The position numbers and the translations under genes are program-made. From Bacillota bacterium (GTDB lineage Bacteria; Bacillota; Clostridia; Christensenellales; Aristaeellaceae): 64,000 bases of DNA. The stretch spans positions 155,942-219,941 of the forward strand of contig JAEZQK010000060.1 of the NCBI GenBank assembly GCA_023413135.1, written 5' to 3'. Within the stretch, counting starts at the first letter, position 1, and every line of letters begins with the position of its first letter. Shown one piece after another: positions 30,800 to 39,670 of this stretch. The notes under the pieces are model-generated. The model was not told where the DNA came from. It did not search any database and saw only the letters and a list, made by a program, of their open reading frames with translations.

Positions 30800-32365
30800 A
30801 TGGTGTTTCGGATGCGCAAAATCGTCTTTGTACTGATCGTGCTTGGCCTATGCCTTATGGCCGCGCTGCCGGGACTGTGCCAGGTGGTCACGCTGGAAGA
30901 AATATCCGCCACGGTGGAAATTCCCGATTCCTACACCATCCTGACGCCCAGCACCATGGAGAACTACGTCGGTTTCCTGCAAAGCAAGGGAACCACCTTG
31001 GAGATAGAGCTTCAGGCCTTCCAGGCGGAAGGCATCCTTTTGCAGGCTTGGGGCCAGGATGGGGATACCTGCCTTGAAATCAGTGCGCTTCAAGACGTGG
31101 ATGCCCAGACCTATTTTGATATCGATCAGCAAACCCCGACCACCCGGGCCAAGTACCGCCGGGAGCATCTGGACGGGGAAGCCTATGAGGCGCTGGGCAT
31201 TTCCTACGACAGCGCCGAATGGAAGGACACCACGGCGTATGGCCGTTTCCTGATGCTCAAATATGTCCAGCGCATCGGCGGCAAGGTGGATCACCGCGGC
31301 TTTGCAAGGCGCACCATTCGCAACGGCTACACCATCACCGTGGATTACCAGGTGTTTGACCGCACCGTCAAAGCCAAGGACAACAATGCCCTCAACGACG
31401 TCATGGATACCTGGCGCTTTTTAAAAGTGCTGCCTATGCCCGGTCCCGGCAGCAGTACCAATGTCAACACCAGCGTAAGCTCCACCACCCAAAAGTCGCA
31501 GATTACCGCCGCGCCGCCCGAACAAACCAATAGCTCCTCCTTTACCGTAAAGGGCATCACTGAACCCGGCGCACAAATCTCCGGCTCCGTTATGAGGATG
31601 CTTACCAATGAACAAGTTCAGGTCAGCGATACCGCCAACCGGTCCGGCGAATTCTCCCTGCCGGTGGAACTGCCTCAGGAAGGCGTTTATACCATGGCGT
31701 TTACGGTAACTTTAAACGATGTAGATATTGATGACTTGTCTTTCCAGATCACCTATGACAAAACGCTGCTTCCCGTAAGCTTTGATGAAACGTTCCCCGG
31801 TGAAATAACTACCGACAAACTTACCATTTCCGGCACCACCGACAAGGGGGTGCTGGCGGAGTGTACCGTCAACGGCAAGAGGACCCAGAAGAAAGTAGGC
31901 AGCAACGGCAAGTTCTCCTTTACCATCGACACCTCGGAGGAAGGCAATTATTCCATTGACTTCGCGTTTTCCAAGGAAGGTCTGAACAGCCAGACATCAT
32001 CCTTCTTTGGCACACGGGTATTGAGTGAGAACGAGCAGGAAGCCGATATCCGCGCCGAGGCCATCAAGCCCGCCCATACTACTCTTACCGACAAGATCGA
32101 GGGGTACACGGGACGGGTCATGGGATACAATGCCTATGTGACGCGGATCGAAAAATCAGGTGAAGACTGGCTGGTATATATGGCCTTCCGCAAGATCAAA
32201 TCTGTTTACCGGGACATCATCGTTGTAAAGACAAAGGATGAGCCTTCCCTCACCGTTGATTCCCAGGTAAAAATGTACGGACGCTGCACCGGCATGATGG
32301 AGGTGCAGGACGACAATGGGGTAGAGGAATATCCGGCCTTTGATTTGTTGTTCTGGGATGAGTGA
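30800..32365 (+). CDS. Exported protein with Ig-like domains (paralogue B)
   Basis: A 521-residue exported protein, similar in layout to its upstream neighbour: signal peptide (about 5-27), N-terminal domain (about 28-210) with EISATVEIPDSYTIL, a Ser/Thr-rich linker (about 213-245), two Ig-like modules beginning FTVKGITEPGAQI and KLTISGTTDKGVL, and a C-terminal beta domain (about 425-521). The start may be ATG 30800 or ATG 30812; the AAAAGG site fits the second better. The pair probably functions together at the cell surface; no enzymatic motif is visible. Confidence 0.75.
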   Translation: MVFRMRKIVFVLIVLGLCLMAALPGLCQVVTLEEISATVEIPDSYTILTPSTMENYVGFLQSKGTTLEIELQAFQAEGILLQAWGQDGDTCLEISALQDVDAQTYFDIDQQTPTTRAKYRREHLDGEAYEALGISYDSAEWKDTTAYGRFLMLKYVQRIGGKVDHRGFARRTIRNGYTITVDYQVFDRTVKAKDNNALNDVMDTWRFLKVLPMPGPGSSTNVNTSVSSTTQKSQITAAPPEQTNSSSFTVKGITEPGAQISGSVMRMLTNEQVQVSDTANRSGEFSLPVELPQEGVYTMAFTVTLNDVDIDDLSFQITYDKTLLPVSFDETFPGEITTDKLTISGTTDKGVLAECTVNGKRTQKKVGSNGKFSFTIDTSEEGNYSIDFAFSKEGLNSQTSSFFGTRVLSENEQEADIRAEAIKPAHTTLTDKIEGYTGRVMGYNAYVTRIEKSGEDWLVYMAFRKIKSVYRDIIVVKTKDEPSLTVDSQVKMYGRCTGMMEVQDDNGVEEYPAFDLLFWDE

Positions 32366-32546
32366 AGAAGCGGCAAAGAAAAAATCCGGCCTTAGGCAGC
32401 TTACTTTTTGATACTTTTTGAAACGTGGGTATTAGGTGAAGCAGACAGCAGATTATGCTGTCTGCCTTGTGTTTCACTCAGATAAGCTGATCCCTGAGGA
32501 TCATTGTGGAAAGCATCGATGACGTCATGGATATGGAGGTTATAAA

Positions 32547-34085
32547 GTGAAAGGCTCTGAGATTTACAAAAGGGTACTTTGGGTGTTGGCCGCTTTAATC
32601 GCCTCCATTATTCTGGTGGCATCTGTTTCCAAGCTTGGTCCAGCAAGGGGTGTTGAAAAAGGCGCTTCTATCGAAACCTTTACCGCACAAATGGATGCTC
32701 GCATCCCGGCCCTAATGGAAGACTACGGAATCCCCGGAGCCAGTATAGCACTCGTTAAAGATGGCGGGATTGTTTGGACAGGTGCTTACGGCTATGCGGA
32801 CCTTGAAGAGGGCCGGGAGATGACGGCCGGCACTTATTGCCGGGTACAGTCTATTTCAAAGCCTGTTACCGCCTGGGGCGTGCTGAAGCTGGTTGCGCAG
32901 GATAAAATTGAGCTGGATGCTTCAGTCGGGCAATACATAAAAAGCTGGCCGTTTCCGGAGTCTAAATACTCAACGGACAAGATAACCGTCAGACAGCTGC
33001 TCAGCCATTATTCCGGCATGCCGTTGGGAGACGTTCTGACAATTTATTCACCGGAGGAAGAACTTCCCTCTTTGAAAGAAAGTCTGACTGAGTCTGCGCA
33101 TCCTATGCAGGAGCCTGGCGTATCTTTTTCATATTCAAATGTCGGCTTCAATCTTCTGGAGCTGTTGATCGAGGAGGTTACCGGCCGTGACTTCTCCGAA
33201 TATATGGAAAAGGAAGTCTTAATTCCTCTTGGAATGAACCGCTCCACCTTTACATGGAGCGAGGCTCTTGCTCCGCCGGTTCCACTTGGTTATGGCTTGA
33301 CCGGTAAGACTGTTCCGGTGTATGTCTATCCCGAGAAAGCCTCCGGCGGTCTTTTTGCTTCCGCAGAGGATGTTGCCGCATTCGTTATTGCCGGCATGCC
33401 TGATTTTGCCAAGGAGCATCCGGTGCTCAGCCCGCAGGACATTAATCAGCTTTATATGCCGGAAGCCCAAGATCTTGGTGTGTACAGCCTTGTTTTTGAT
33501 TCTTATGGATTAGGCTACTATATAGAAAATCTTCCGGACGGGAAAAAGGCGGTATCGCACGGTGGACAGGGCACAGGCATAATGACCCACTTTCACGCTG
33601 TTCCGGAAACGGGCGACGGTATAGTCATACTGACTAATAGCCAGCGGAGCTGGCCGTTTATATCATATATAGTGAGCGACTGGGCGCGGTGGTGCGGTTT
33701 TTCCACCGTCGGGATGGGCAGGATTATTTTGGGACAATACCTGCTTTGGGCATTCATCGGCCTGGTATGGTTCGTTTTGCTTCTGCAGATATGGAGATTG
33801 GCCGAAGGTATTATTTCTGGAAGACGCAAGCCTGCCCTGTTTTCTAAGAAGCTTCGTCTATTACGCCTGGCGCAGTTATCCTTATTTCTAATTCTTGCAA
33901 TAAGCCTGCTGTGGTGTGTGAATCAGGATTATCTGTTTTTAACCTCCGTATTTCCAGTGGCCTCCGGCTGGCTTGGCATTTCAGCATGCGCTTTAGCATT
34001 TGTTCTGTTGATCTCGGCACTATTTCCGAAGGATGAAAGAAAGATTAAATCATTCCGTCGAAGATCGGGTGTTGACTATATTTGA
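32547..34085 (+). CDS. Serine hydrolase, beta-lactamase class C fold, with C-terminal membrane domain
   Basis: A 512-residue protein starting at GTG after GGAGG. One N-terminal membrane segment (about 9-27), then a class C-like penicillin-binding/esterase domain with S102-I-S-K105, a YSN triad member (SFSYSNVGFN) and SHGGQGTG as the third motif. The last 130 residues contain about four membrane segments. Such proteins hydrolyse peptidoglycan peptides, D-amino-acid amides or esters rather than giving resistance. Codon use is AT-richer than the preceding operon, and it begins a low-GC block. Confidence 0.85.
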   Translation: MKGSEIYKRVLWVLAALIASIILVASVSKLGPARGVEKGASIETFTAQMDARIPALMEDYGIPGASIALVKDGGIVWTGAYGYADLEEGREMTAGTYCRVQSISKPVTAWGVLKLVAQDKIELDASVGQYIKSWPFPESKYSTDKITVRQLLSHYSGMPLGDVLTIYSPEEELPSLKESLTESAHPMQEPGVSFSYSNVGFNLLELLIEEVTGRDFSEYMEKEVLIPLGMNRSTFTWSEALAPPVPLGYGLTGKTVPVYVYPEKASGGLFASAEDVAAFVIAGMPDFAKEHPVLSPQDINQLYMPEAQDLGVYSLVFDSYGLGYYIENLPDGKKAVSHGGQGTGIMTHFHAVPETGDGIVILTNSQRSWPFISYIVSDWARWCGFSTVGMGRIILGQYLLWAFIGLVWFVLLLQIWRLAEGIISGRRKPALFSKKLRLLRLAQLSLFLILAISLLWCVNQDYLFLTSVFPVASGWLGISACALAFVLLISALFPKDERKIKSFRRRSGVDYI

Positions 34086-34114
34086 AATAAAGGAGACTGT
34101 GGAGGTTATATCAA

Positions 34115-34288
34115 ATGCAGAAAATGTCCGATTTCTGGAATATGGGTACTGCCATTGGCTTATGCGCAGCCATCGGTATAGTGCTGGGAGCCATATTGAA
34201 CAATGTGGTGCTGTGGCTATGTGTCGGCGCAGGGATTGGCGCGGTGCTTGGGGCCATTACGCAGACATACAAAAAGAAAAAACAATAA
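34115..34288 (+). CDS. Small glycine-zipper membrane protein (57 aa)
   Basis: A 57-residue ORF starting at ATG 34115, nine bases after GGAGG. It carries two membrane helices with glycine-zipper spacing (AIGLCAAIGIVLGAIL and GAGIGAVLGAI) and a basic tail KKKKQ. It lies between the serine hydrolase and a DUF3784 gene on the same strand with operon-like spacing (29 bases on each side). Similar tiny proteins appear near serine hydrolases in Clostridia, but I know no function. Confidence 0.65.
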   Translation: MQKMSDFWNMGTAIGLCAAIGIVLGAILNNVVLWLCVGAGIGAVLGAITQTYKKKKQ

Positions 34289-34316
34289 ACTATACGGACG
34301 AAAGGAGGGGCTGAAT

Positions 34317-34631
34317 ATGTGGGTAGTGCATGCTTCGGTCGCCTTGCTTTTTATTATACTTGGCATAGTATTTTTTCAGGGAAAAGGCGCTTTTCTAATC
34401 GCCGGATACAATACATCCAGTAAGGCTGAGAAAGAAAAGTACAATGAAAAAGCGCTGTGCAGATTTCTGGGCAAAATAATGTTTCTGTTCGCCGTATGCT
34501 TTCTCGTCGTGATTCTCAGCGATGTGCTGGATAATATGGCTTTTCTTTGGATCGGGTTGGGTCTATTTTTGGCAGTGATTGTTTTTACCCTGACTTATGC
34601 CAATACAGGCAATAGGTTTAAGTATAAGTAA
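34317..34631 (+). CDS. DUF3784 membrane protein
   Basis: A 104-residue protein of DUF3784. The first membrane segment is followed by the signature GKGAFLIAGYNTSSKAEKEKY (motifs GKGAFLIAGYN and SKAEKEKY), a Cys-containing amphipathic region ALCRFLGKIM, then two more membrane segments. AAAGGAGGGG precedes the ATG at 34317. Members are common beside regulators and transporters in Clostridia, with unknown role. Last gene before a clear terminator. Confidence 0.85.
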   Translation: MWVVHASVALLFIILGIVFFQGKGAFLIAGYNTSSKAEKEKYNEKALCRFLGKIMFLFAVCFLVVILSDVLDNMAFLWIGLGLFLAVIVFTLTYANTGNRFKYK

Positions 34632-34661
34632 CTTCAGAAAACTTATGGCCATAATATTGAA

Positions 34662-34705
34662 AGAGGCACTATCCCTTGCGGGACAATGCCTCTCTTTTGT
34701 TTTTC
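34662..34705 (+). terminator. Intrinsic terminator after the DUF3784 gene
   Basis: AGAGGCA (34662-34668) pairs with TGCCTCT (34687-34693), with an inner TCCC/GGGA pairing, followed by CTTTTGTTTTT. Confidence 0.8.
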
Positions 34706-34952
34706 CGTATCGGTTTGGGGTATTGTTCAGTAAATTTCCCTATTGAACCGCGCCCTTCTGGCCGGATTTTTGCGATTCAACAAGGCAGCCGCATGCAGAG
34801 AAGAGATGCCTCATTCATGGAAAAAAAGCAAAAGCCTCACCCATCAAACATTCAAAACGACAATTGATGCAACGCGTATTGCTGCTTTATCTCTCCCGTG
34901 CTATCATCATGCTGCCGGGATATACCGGTTCATTTGGAAGGAGTGCTCTTGT

Positions 34953-35168
34953 ATGGAACAAAACCAAAGGAATTACGTTTGCCCAAAATGCGGCAACACC
35001 CAGTATGAATCCGACCAATTTCAGGCCACAGGCGGTAATTTCGCAAAGATATTTGACGTGCAGAACAAGAAGTTCATCACCCTCTCTTGTACACAGTGCG
35101 GCTATACGGAGCTATACAAATCGCAAACGGATTCAGGAATGAACATTCTGGACTTTTTGCTCAGGTAA
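34953..35168 (+). CDS. Small zinc-ribbon protein
   Basis: A 71-residue protein with two CxxC pairs, C10/C13 (CPKCG) and C46/C49 (CTQCGY), forming a zinc ribbon of the nucleic-acid-binding Zn_ribbon/DUF2082 type. The middle FAKIFDVQNKKFITLSC and tail GMNILDFLL fit this family. ATG 34953 follows GGAAGGAG by nine bases; the longer upstream frame has no ribosome site. It is monocistronic. Function is unknown. Confidence 0.8.
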   Translation: MEQNQRNYVCPKCGNTQYESDQFQATGGNFAKIFDVQNKKFITLSCTQCGYTELYKSQTDSGMNILDFLLR

Positions 35169-35330
35169 GCATTCGAACAGGGTTACCTGGCCCGGGAACC
35201 CTTGAATTGAATATTTGGCATAGAGGCAGGAAAAGGCAGCGTGGCCAAAGAAAAATAAGGTTAGCCTCATGCATATCCTTATGCGATAAGAGATGGTTCC
35301 GCCCTATCGACAGACAAAGGAGAGTGCACC

Positions 35331-35960
35331 ATGAAGAATTTTGTTATCACCATCGCCCGGGGCTTTGGCAGTGGCGGCAAGCAGATTGGGCTGAAAATCG
35401 CCGGCGATCTGAGCATTAAGCTCATGGACAAGGAGCTTTTGCAATTGGCGTCCATTGAAAGCGGCATCAGTGAGGAACTGTTCGCCCTGGCGGATGAGAA
35501 GCTTAACCGCCGTCTTTTGATGCATGTGCCCGACCGGGAGCATTACGGCAACGTGCTTACACCGGAAAACAACAAATTCGTATCCGATATGAACTTGTTC
35601 AATTATCAGGTTAAGATTCTTAGGATGCTGGCGAAAACCGAATCCTTTATCGTCATGGGCAAGGCCGCCAACTATGTTTTGCGGGATCTTCCCAACGTGG
35701 TCAGCGTCAATATCCAGGCGCCGTTTGAGGACTGCGTCAAGACCATTATGGAACGCTCCGACATGACGGAAAAGGAAGCCGCCCAAGCCGTCCGGCGCAC
35801 AGACAAGTACCGTTCCGATTACCACAAATATTATACCGGCCAGAACTGGAAGGATGCCATCAACTACGATCTGTGCCTGAACAGCGCCCGCATCGGCTGG
35901 GACAACTGCGCCGAAGTGATCAAAAAATGCGTGGCAAAGAAACTGGGTATCGATCTATAG
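35331..35960 (+). CDS. Cytidylate kinase-like family protein
   Basis: A 209-residue P-loop protein of the cytidylate-kinase-like family (PF13189). The nucleotide-binding region is ITIARGFGSGGKQIG (about 6-20), a modified Walker A, and later residues include a lid-like ERSDMTEKEAAQAVRRTDKYRSDYHKYYTG with several Arg/Lys (motifs ERSDMTEKEA and RTDKYRSDYHKYYTG). It is not a true Cmk: the CMP-specificity region is missing. These proteins occur widely in gut Clostridia, sometimes near transporters; the substrate is unknown. AAAGGAG precedes the ATG. Confidence 0.85.
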   Translation: MKNFVITIARGFGSGGKQIGLKIAGDLSIKLMDKELLQLASIESGISEELFALADEKLNRRLLMHVPDREHYGNVLTPENNKFVSDMNLFNYQVKILRMLAKTESFIVMGKAANYVLRDLPNVVSVNIQAPFEDCVKTIMERSDMTEKEAAQAVRRTDKYRSDYHKYYTGQNWKDAINYDLCLNSARIGWDNCAEVIKKCVAKKLGIDL

Positions 35961-36077
35961 GCTCATACGCAATCTGCGCATAAATAATGTACATATAGCG
36001 GACTATGCAGACCGGCCGCATGGTATGTGCTGCATGGCCTTTTTGTGCAAAAGGGCAAAGGGAAAGCGAGCTTGAAA

Positions 36078-37070
36078 ATGGATAAAACGAAGCTTGAGCT
36101 GAAAATAGACGGCCTCTGCTTAAATAATGATCAAATGAGGCGCTTCAACGGCTTTATCCTAATTCGAAGGGGAGAAGAGGAGCTGTTCAGCAAAGGTTAT
36201 GGCTTTGCTGACTGTACAACGGGATCAAATTTCGATCGCGACACGATTTTTTTGATTGGATCATTGACAAAGGCGTTCACAGCCGTTAGCATCCTGATGC
36301 TTGAGATGCAGGGACTGCTGAACACAGATGACTGCCTTGGAAAATATTTTCCTCAATATCACAAGGCTTCAAAAGTAACAATCGGGCAGCTTCTCAGCCA
36401 CACCTCAGGAATACCTGATTATTGGAACCGTGTGGGTATATCCAGTATTGATTATAACGATGCATATGACATTTTCAGGTTCATTATGGATTTTGACCTG
36501 ACGGAAACACCCGGAGAGACGTTCCGGTACTGCAACTCGAATTACCTTATCCTTGCAATACTGATAGAAACCATTACCGGCATGAGCTATGAAGCATTTA
36601 TCAGAACGAATATTCTTTCTCCGCTACATATGACGCGCACCGGATTGATCCCTGAGCATCATCGCTTTGACCGTGTGGCCACGGGCTATAAGATGCTGCT
36701 CCCGACGCCAAAAGAGGCGGCCAAGCCGGAGAATACGATCATATTCGGCAATATGCTTGGGGGAGGCTGTCTGTATTCCACAGCAAGCGATCTTGCGAAG
36801 TTTGGCACTGCGCTTTTCGAAGGAAGGCTGCTTTCCCCCGGCAGCCTGGAGAAGATGATGAAGCCAAACTTGGGTGAATACGGATATGGCTGGTTTATAG
36901 AAAGCAACAAAGTGTGGCATGGAGGAGATATAGTGGGTTTCAGCACAAGAATGACCCGGTTTTTGTCGGACGGGACATTGGTTATTATGCTATGCAATGT
37001 GGATGGCAAAAAGGAAGCACATATGGGGCACTTTTCAAAGCTTATTGAGGATTGCATTTTCGAAGGCTAG
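36078..37070 (+). CDS. Serine hydrolase, beta-lactamase class C fold
   Basis: About 330 residues without a signal peptide, so cytoplasmic. The class C motifs are SLTK (in LIGSLTKAFTA), YCN (in FRYCNSNYL) and WHGGD. It probably hydrolyses an ester or peptide rather than a beta-lactam. The start is uncertain: ATG 36078, or TTG 36072 which is better spaced from AAAGGGAAAG; the open frame reaches 36027. It has a moderate AT-rich bias. It is convergent with the AraC gene with a 15-base gap. Confidence 0.82.
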   Translation: MDKTKLELKIDGLCLNNDQMRRFNGFILIRRGEEELFSKGYGFADCTTGSNFDRDTIFLIGSLTKAFTAVSILMLEMQGLLNTDDCLGKYFPQYHKASKVTIGQLLSHTSGIPDYWNRVGISSIDYNDAYDIFRFIMDFDLTETPGETFRYCNSNYLILAILIETITGMSYEAFIRTNILSPLHMTRTGLIPEHHRFDRVATGYKMLLPTPKEAAKPENTIIFGNMLGGGCLYSTASDLAKFGTALFEGRLLSPGSLEKMMKPNLGEYGYGWFIESNKVWHGGDIVGFSTRMTRFLSDGTLVIMLCNVDGKKEAHMGHFSKLIEDCIFEG

Positions 37071-37085
37071 AAAAAGATTGCCTTC

Positions 37086-37913
37086 TTAATCTTCGTTTCT
37101 ACCCTGTCTGAACTGAATCGGCGTTATCCCCTTCTCCTGCCTGAAGACCTCCCCCATACGGGCGGCGCTTCCGAAGCCCGATGATAAGGCCACCGCCTTG
37201 AGCGGCAGCTCGGTACTTAAAAGCAGTGACTCCGCTTGCCTAAGCCTTAGCATCAGCAGTACCCTTTGCGGCGGCATGCCGCAGGTTGTGACAAATACCC
37301 TGAACAATTGCGAGCGGCTCAGCCCCACAAAGGCCGCTACGTCCGTAATATGCAGATTGCGCTGATAGTTGGCCTCCATGTGCCAGTAGGCCCGCTGATA
37401 ATACCGCTCGCTTTCGGATGGCGCGCCCTTTCCGGAAAAAGGGGCGCCGCTTTGTTTTATCGTGGCAAAAAGGCGGTACAAGCCGCCCATGGCCGCCATT
37501 TCCCGCATGTCCAGCGATGCCGAATCCTCATAGATGTCATGCAAAATCCCGATTGCCTTTAACCCATAGTCCCCCAGGGACAGAACAGGGCTTTGAGGCG
37601 TGACGCCCAGCAGATCGGTAAGCTCCGCGGCCTTCAAGCCGGAATACCCAGCCCAGCTGTACACCCAGGGCGTATGCGCATCCGCAGTGTAGACGGTGAC
37701 TTCGTGAGGAAAAATCATAAAGCCCTGCCCCTTTGATATTTCAAAACTTCCCCACGCATTTTGAAATACACCCTTCCCCGCGGAAATGATGTGCATCAGG
37801 TAAAAATCCCGCACGGCAGGCCCGAAGCTATGACTGGGTTCGCAGGCTTCGTTCCCGCAATCCCGCACATAAACCTCCCTTTCAGCGTCTGAAAACTGAT
37901 TATATTGCCTCAT
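37086..37913 (-). CDS. AraC-family transcriptional regulator with cupin-like sensor
   Basis: A 275-residue regulator. The N-terminal half (about 25-150) is an AraC-type ligand-binding cupin (HIISAGKGVFQNAWG, SKGQGFMIFPHEVTVY), and the C-terminal 100 residues contain the two HTH motifs, HITDVAAFVGLSRSQLFRVFVTTCG and VALSSGFGSAARMGEVFRQEKGITP. It diverges from the GH4 glycosidase gene, and a tandem direct repeat lies between them, so it most likely activates that gene in response to a sugar. Confidence 0.88.
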   Translation of the reverse strand: MRQYNQFSDAEREVYVRDCGNEACEPSHSFGPAVRDFYLMHIISAGKGVFQNAWGSFEISKGQGFMIFPHEVTVYTADAHTPWVYSWAGYSGLKAAELTDLLGVTPQSPVLSLGDYGLKAIGILHDIYEDSASLDMREMAAMGGLYRLFATIKQSGAPFSGKGAPSESERYYQRAYWHMEANYQRNLHITDVAAFVGLSRSQLFRVFVTTCGMPPQRVLLMLRLRQAESLLLSTELPLKAVALSSGFGSAARMGEVFRQEKGITPIQFRQGRNED

Positions 37914-37938
37914 ATTTCTTTAAGTCCAATCTTTCAAG

Positions 37939-38004
37939 ATGCAACATTTCACGCATATTATGCAACACAGGCCGCTTGTTCGCAAGATATAAAATGATTA
38001 TACT
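37939..38004 (+). promoter_or_regulatory. AraC-type operator and promoter of the GH4 gene
   Basis: ATGCAACA occurs twice in direct orientation (37939-37946 and 37960-37967) with a 21-bp period, two helical turns. Eight bases downstream is TTGTTC (37976-37981), then a 17-base spacer and TATACT (37999-38004). This is the usual class II-like AraC activation layout. Confidence 0.6.
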
Positions 38005-38036
38005 GAATGTATCTGTTCACGAGGAGGATTTGGGCT

Positions 38037-39344
38037 ATGGCAAAGATCACCTTTATGGGTGCCGGTTCCACCGTGTTCGCCAAGAACGTGCTGGGCGACA
38101 GCATGCTGACACCGGCACTTCAAGATTCCGTCATCGCTTTGTACGACATCGATCCTGAAAGGCTCAAGGAATCCCAGCTCATGCTGGATACCATCAACCG
38201 CAACCATGGCGGCAAAGCCACCATCAAGGCATACCTTGGGGTGGAAAACCGCAAGGAAGCGCTCAAAGGCGCCAATTATGTCGTCAACGCCATCCAGGTG
38301 GGGGGATATGAACCCTGTACCGTAACGGATTTTGAAATTCCGAAAAAGTACGGCCTGAAGCAAACCATTGGCGACACGCTGGGCATCGGCGGCATCTTCC
38401 GGGCGCTGCGCACTATCCCCGTGATGCTGGACTTCGCCAAGGATATGGAAGAAGTTTGCCCCAATGCCTGGTTTCTCAATTACACCAACCCCATGGCCAT
38501 GCTTACCGGAGCCATGCTGCGCTTGACGTCCATTAAAACCGTGGGCCTTTGCCATAGCGTGCAGGCCTGCGTGCCGCACCTGCTGGAATGTCTGGGGATG
38601 ACGCATGATCCCAAAATGCAGTGGCTGATCGCCGGCATCAATCACCAGGCCTGGCTGCTATCCCTCACGCAGGACGGCAAGGACCTGTACCCGGAAGTCA
38701 AGCGCCGGGCCGAAGCCCGCACGGAAAAGCATCACGATATGGTGCGCTATGAGATCATGAAGCGCTTCGGGTACTACGTCACCGAATCCAGCGAGCACAA
38801 CGCGGAATACATGCCCTTCTTCATTAAGGACAAATACCCCGAACTGATCGAGCGGTTCAATATTCCCCTGGATGAATACCCCCGCCGCTGCGTGGAGCAG
38901 ATCAAGCGCTGGAGCGCCCAGCGGGATGCTCTCTTAAACAACCAGGAGCTCAAGCATGAGCGTTCCCATGAGTATGCCAGCTACATCATGGAAGCTATGG
39001 AAACCAACGTGCCCTACAAGATCGGCGGCAATGTACTGAACACCGGGCTCATCACCAACCTGCCCCAAAACGCGGTGGTGGAAGTCGCCTGTATGGTGGA
39101 TGCCAGCGGCGTGACCCCCACCTACGTCGGCGATCTGCCGGAACAATGTGCAGCCATGAACCGTACCAATATCAATGTGCAGCTTCTGACCATCGAGGCC
39201 GCACGGACGCTGAAAAAGGACTTCATCTATCAGGCCGCCATGATGGATCCCCATTGTCAGAGCGAATTGTCCATCGACGATATCGTAGCCATGTGCGACG
39301 ATTTGATCAAGGCCCATGTGGGCTGGCTGCCGGAGTATCATTGA
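38037..39344 (+). CDS. GH4-family glycosidase (alpha-galactosidase/alpha-glucosidase/alpha-galacturonidase type)
   Basis: A 435-residue NAD- and Mn-dependent glycosidase that acts by oxidation-elimination. The NAD motif GAGSTVFAK starts at residue 8, the conserved NYTNPMAM is at 148-155 and the metal-binding C172-H173-S is in LCHSVQ. This CHS form is typical of the MelA/LplD branch rather than 6-phospho-beta-glucosidases. GAGGAGG precedes ATG 38037. It is controlled by the adjacent AraC gene and followed by a terminator. Which sugar is cleaved cannot be decided. Confidence 0.85.
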   Translation: MAKITFMGAGSTVFAKNVLGDSMLTPALQDSVIALYDIDPERLKESQLMLDTINRNHGGKATIKAYLGVENRKEALKGANYVVNAIQVGGYEPCTVTDFEIPKKYGLKQTIGDTLGIGGIFRALRTIPVMLDFAKDMEEVCPNAWFLNYTNPMAMLTGAMLRLTSIKTVGLCHSVQACVPHLLECLGMTHDPKMQWLIAGINHQAWLLSLTQDGKDLYPEVKRRAEARTEKHHDMVRYEIMKRFGYYVTESSEHNAEYMPFFIKDKYPELIERFNIPLDEYPRRCVEQIKRWSAQRDALLNNQELKHERSHEYASYIMEAMETNVPYKIGGNVLNTGLITNLPQNAVVEVACMVDASGVTPTYVGDLPEQCAAMNRTNINVQLLTIEAARTLKKDFIYQAAMMDPHCQSELSIDDIVAMCDDLIKAHVGWLPEYH

Positions 39345-39374
39345 GCCTGATCCGTTTCCTCAATCTTAAAATGC

Positions 39375-39414
39375 ATTTTGCCTGCTGTCTCTTACGGGAG
39401 ATGGCAGGCAAAAT
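39375..39414. terminator. Terminator-like hairpin after the GH4 gene
   Basis: ATTTTGCCTGC (39375-39385) pairs with GCAGGCAAAAT (39404-39414); an inner TCTC/GAGA extends the stem. A weakly T-rich tract follows. Confidence 0.65.
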
Positions 39415-39460
39415 TATTATCATAATATCCGGCATATCAAGAATTTATACGAATTTGATC

Positions 39461-39577
39461 ATCCCCGGCAGAGAATCCAATAAACAAACAACGCCGTAGG
39501 GGCGATTATTAATCGCCCGCCAAGTTACATATCCTGACCGCAGCATGCGGGCGATTAATAATCGCCCCTACGGCGTT
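39461..39577. repeat. Composite MITE-like repeat with perfect 31-bp inverted arms
   Basis: Arms 39490-39520 and 39547-39577 are exact inverted copies (AACGCCGTAGGGGCGATT...), each itself palindromic, around a 26-base spacer. The flank 39461-39489 is shared with 20918-20947. The gene-free interval 39345-39670 contains only the GH4 terminator and this element. Confidence 0.8.
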
Positions 39578-39670
39578 CAAGCGAAGATGAATGAGTTTTC
39601 CAAGCAATCACAATCCCGAGCAAAGAAGCCAGCAGACATACGATATCGTAATGCACAGCATCCTCACTCT

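Noticed and set aside
32547..34085. Antibiotic-resistance beta-lactamase
   Set aside because: The motifs are those of the broad class C-fold esterase/peptidase family, and the C-terminal membrane domain is not found in resistance enzymes; no resistance claim is supported.
39490..39577. CRISPR array
   Set aside because: There are only two inverted arms, no regularly spaced direct repeats, and no cas genes in the window.
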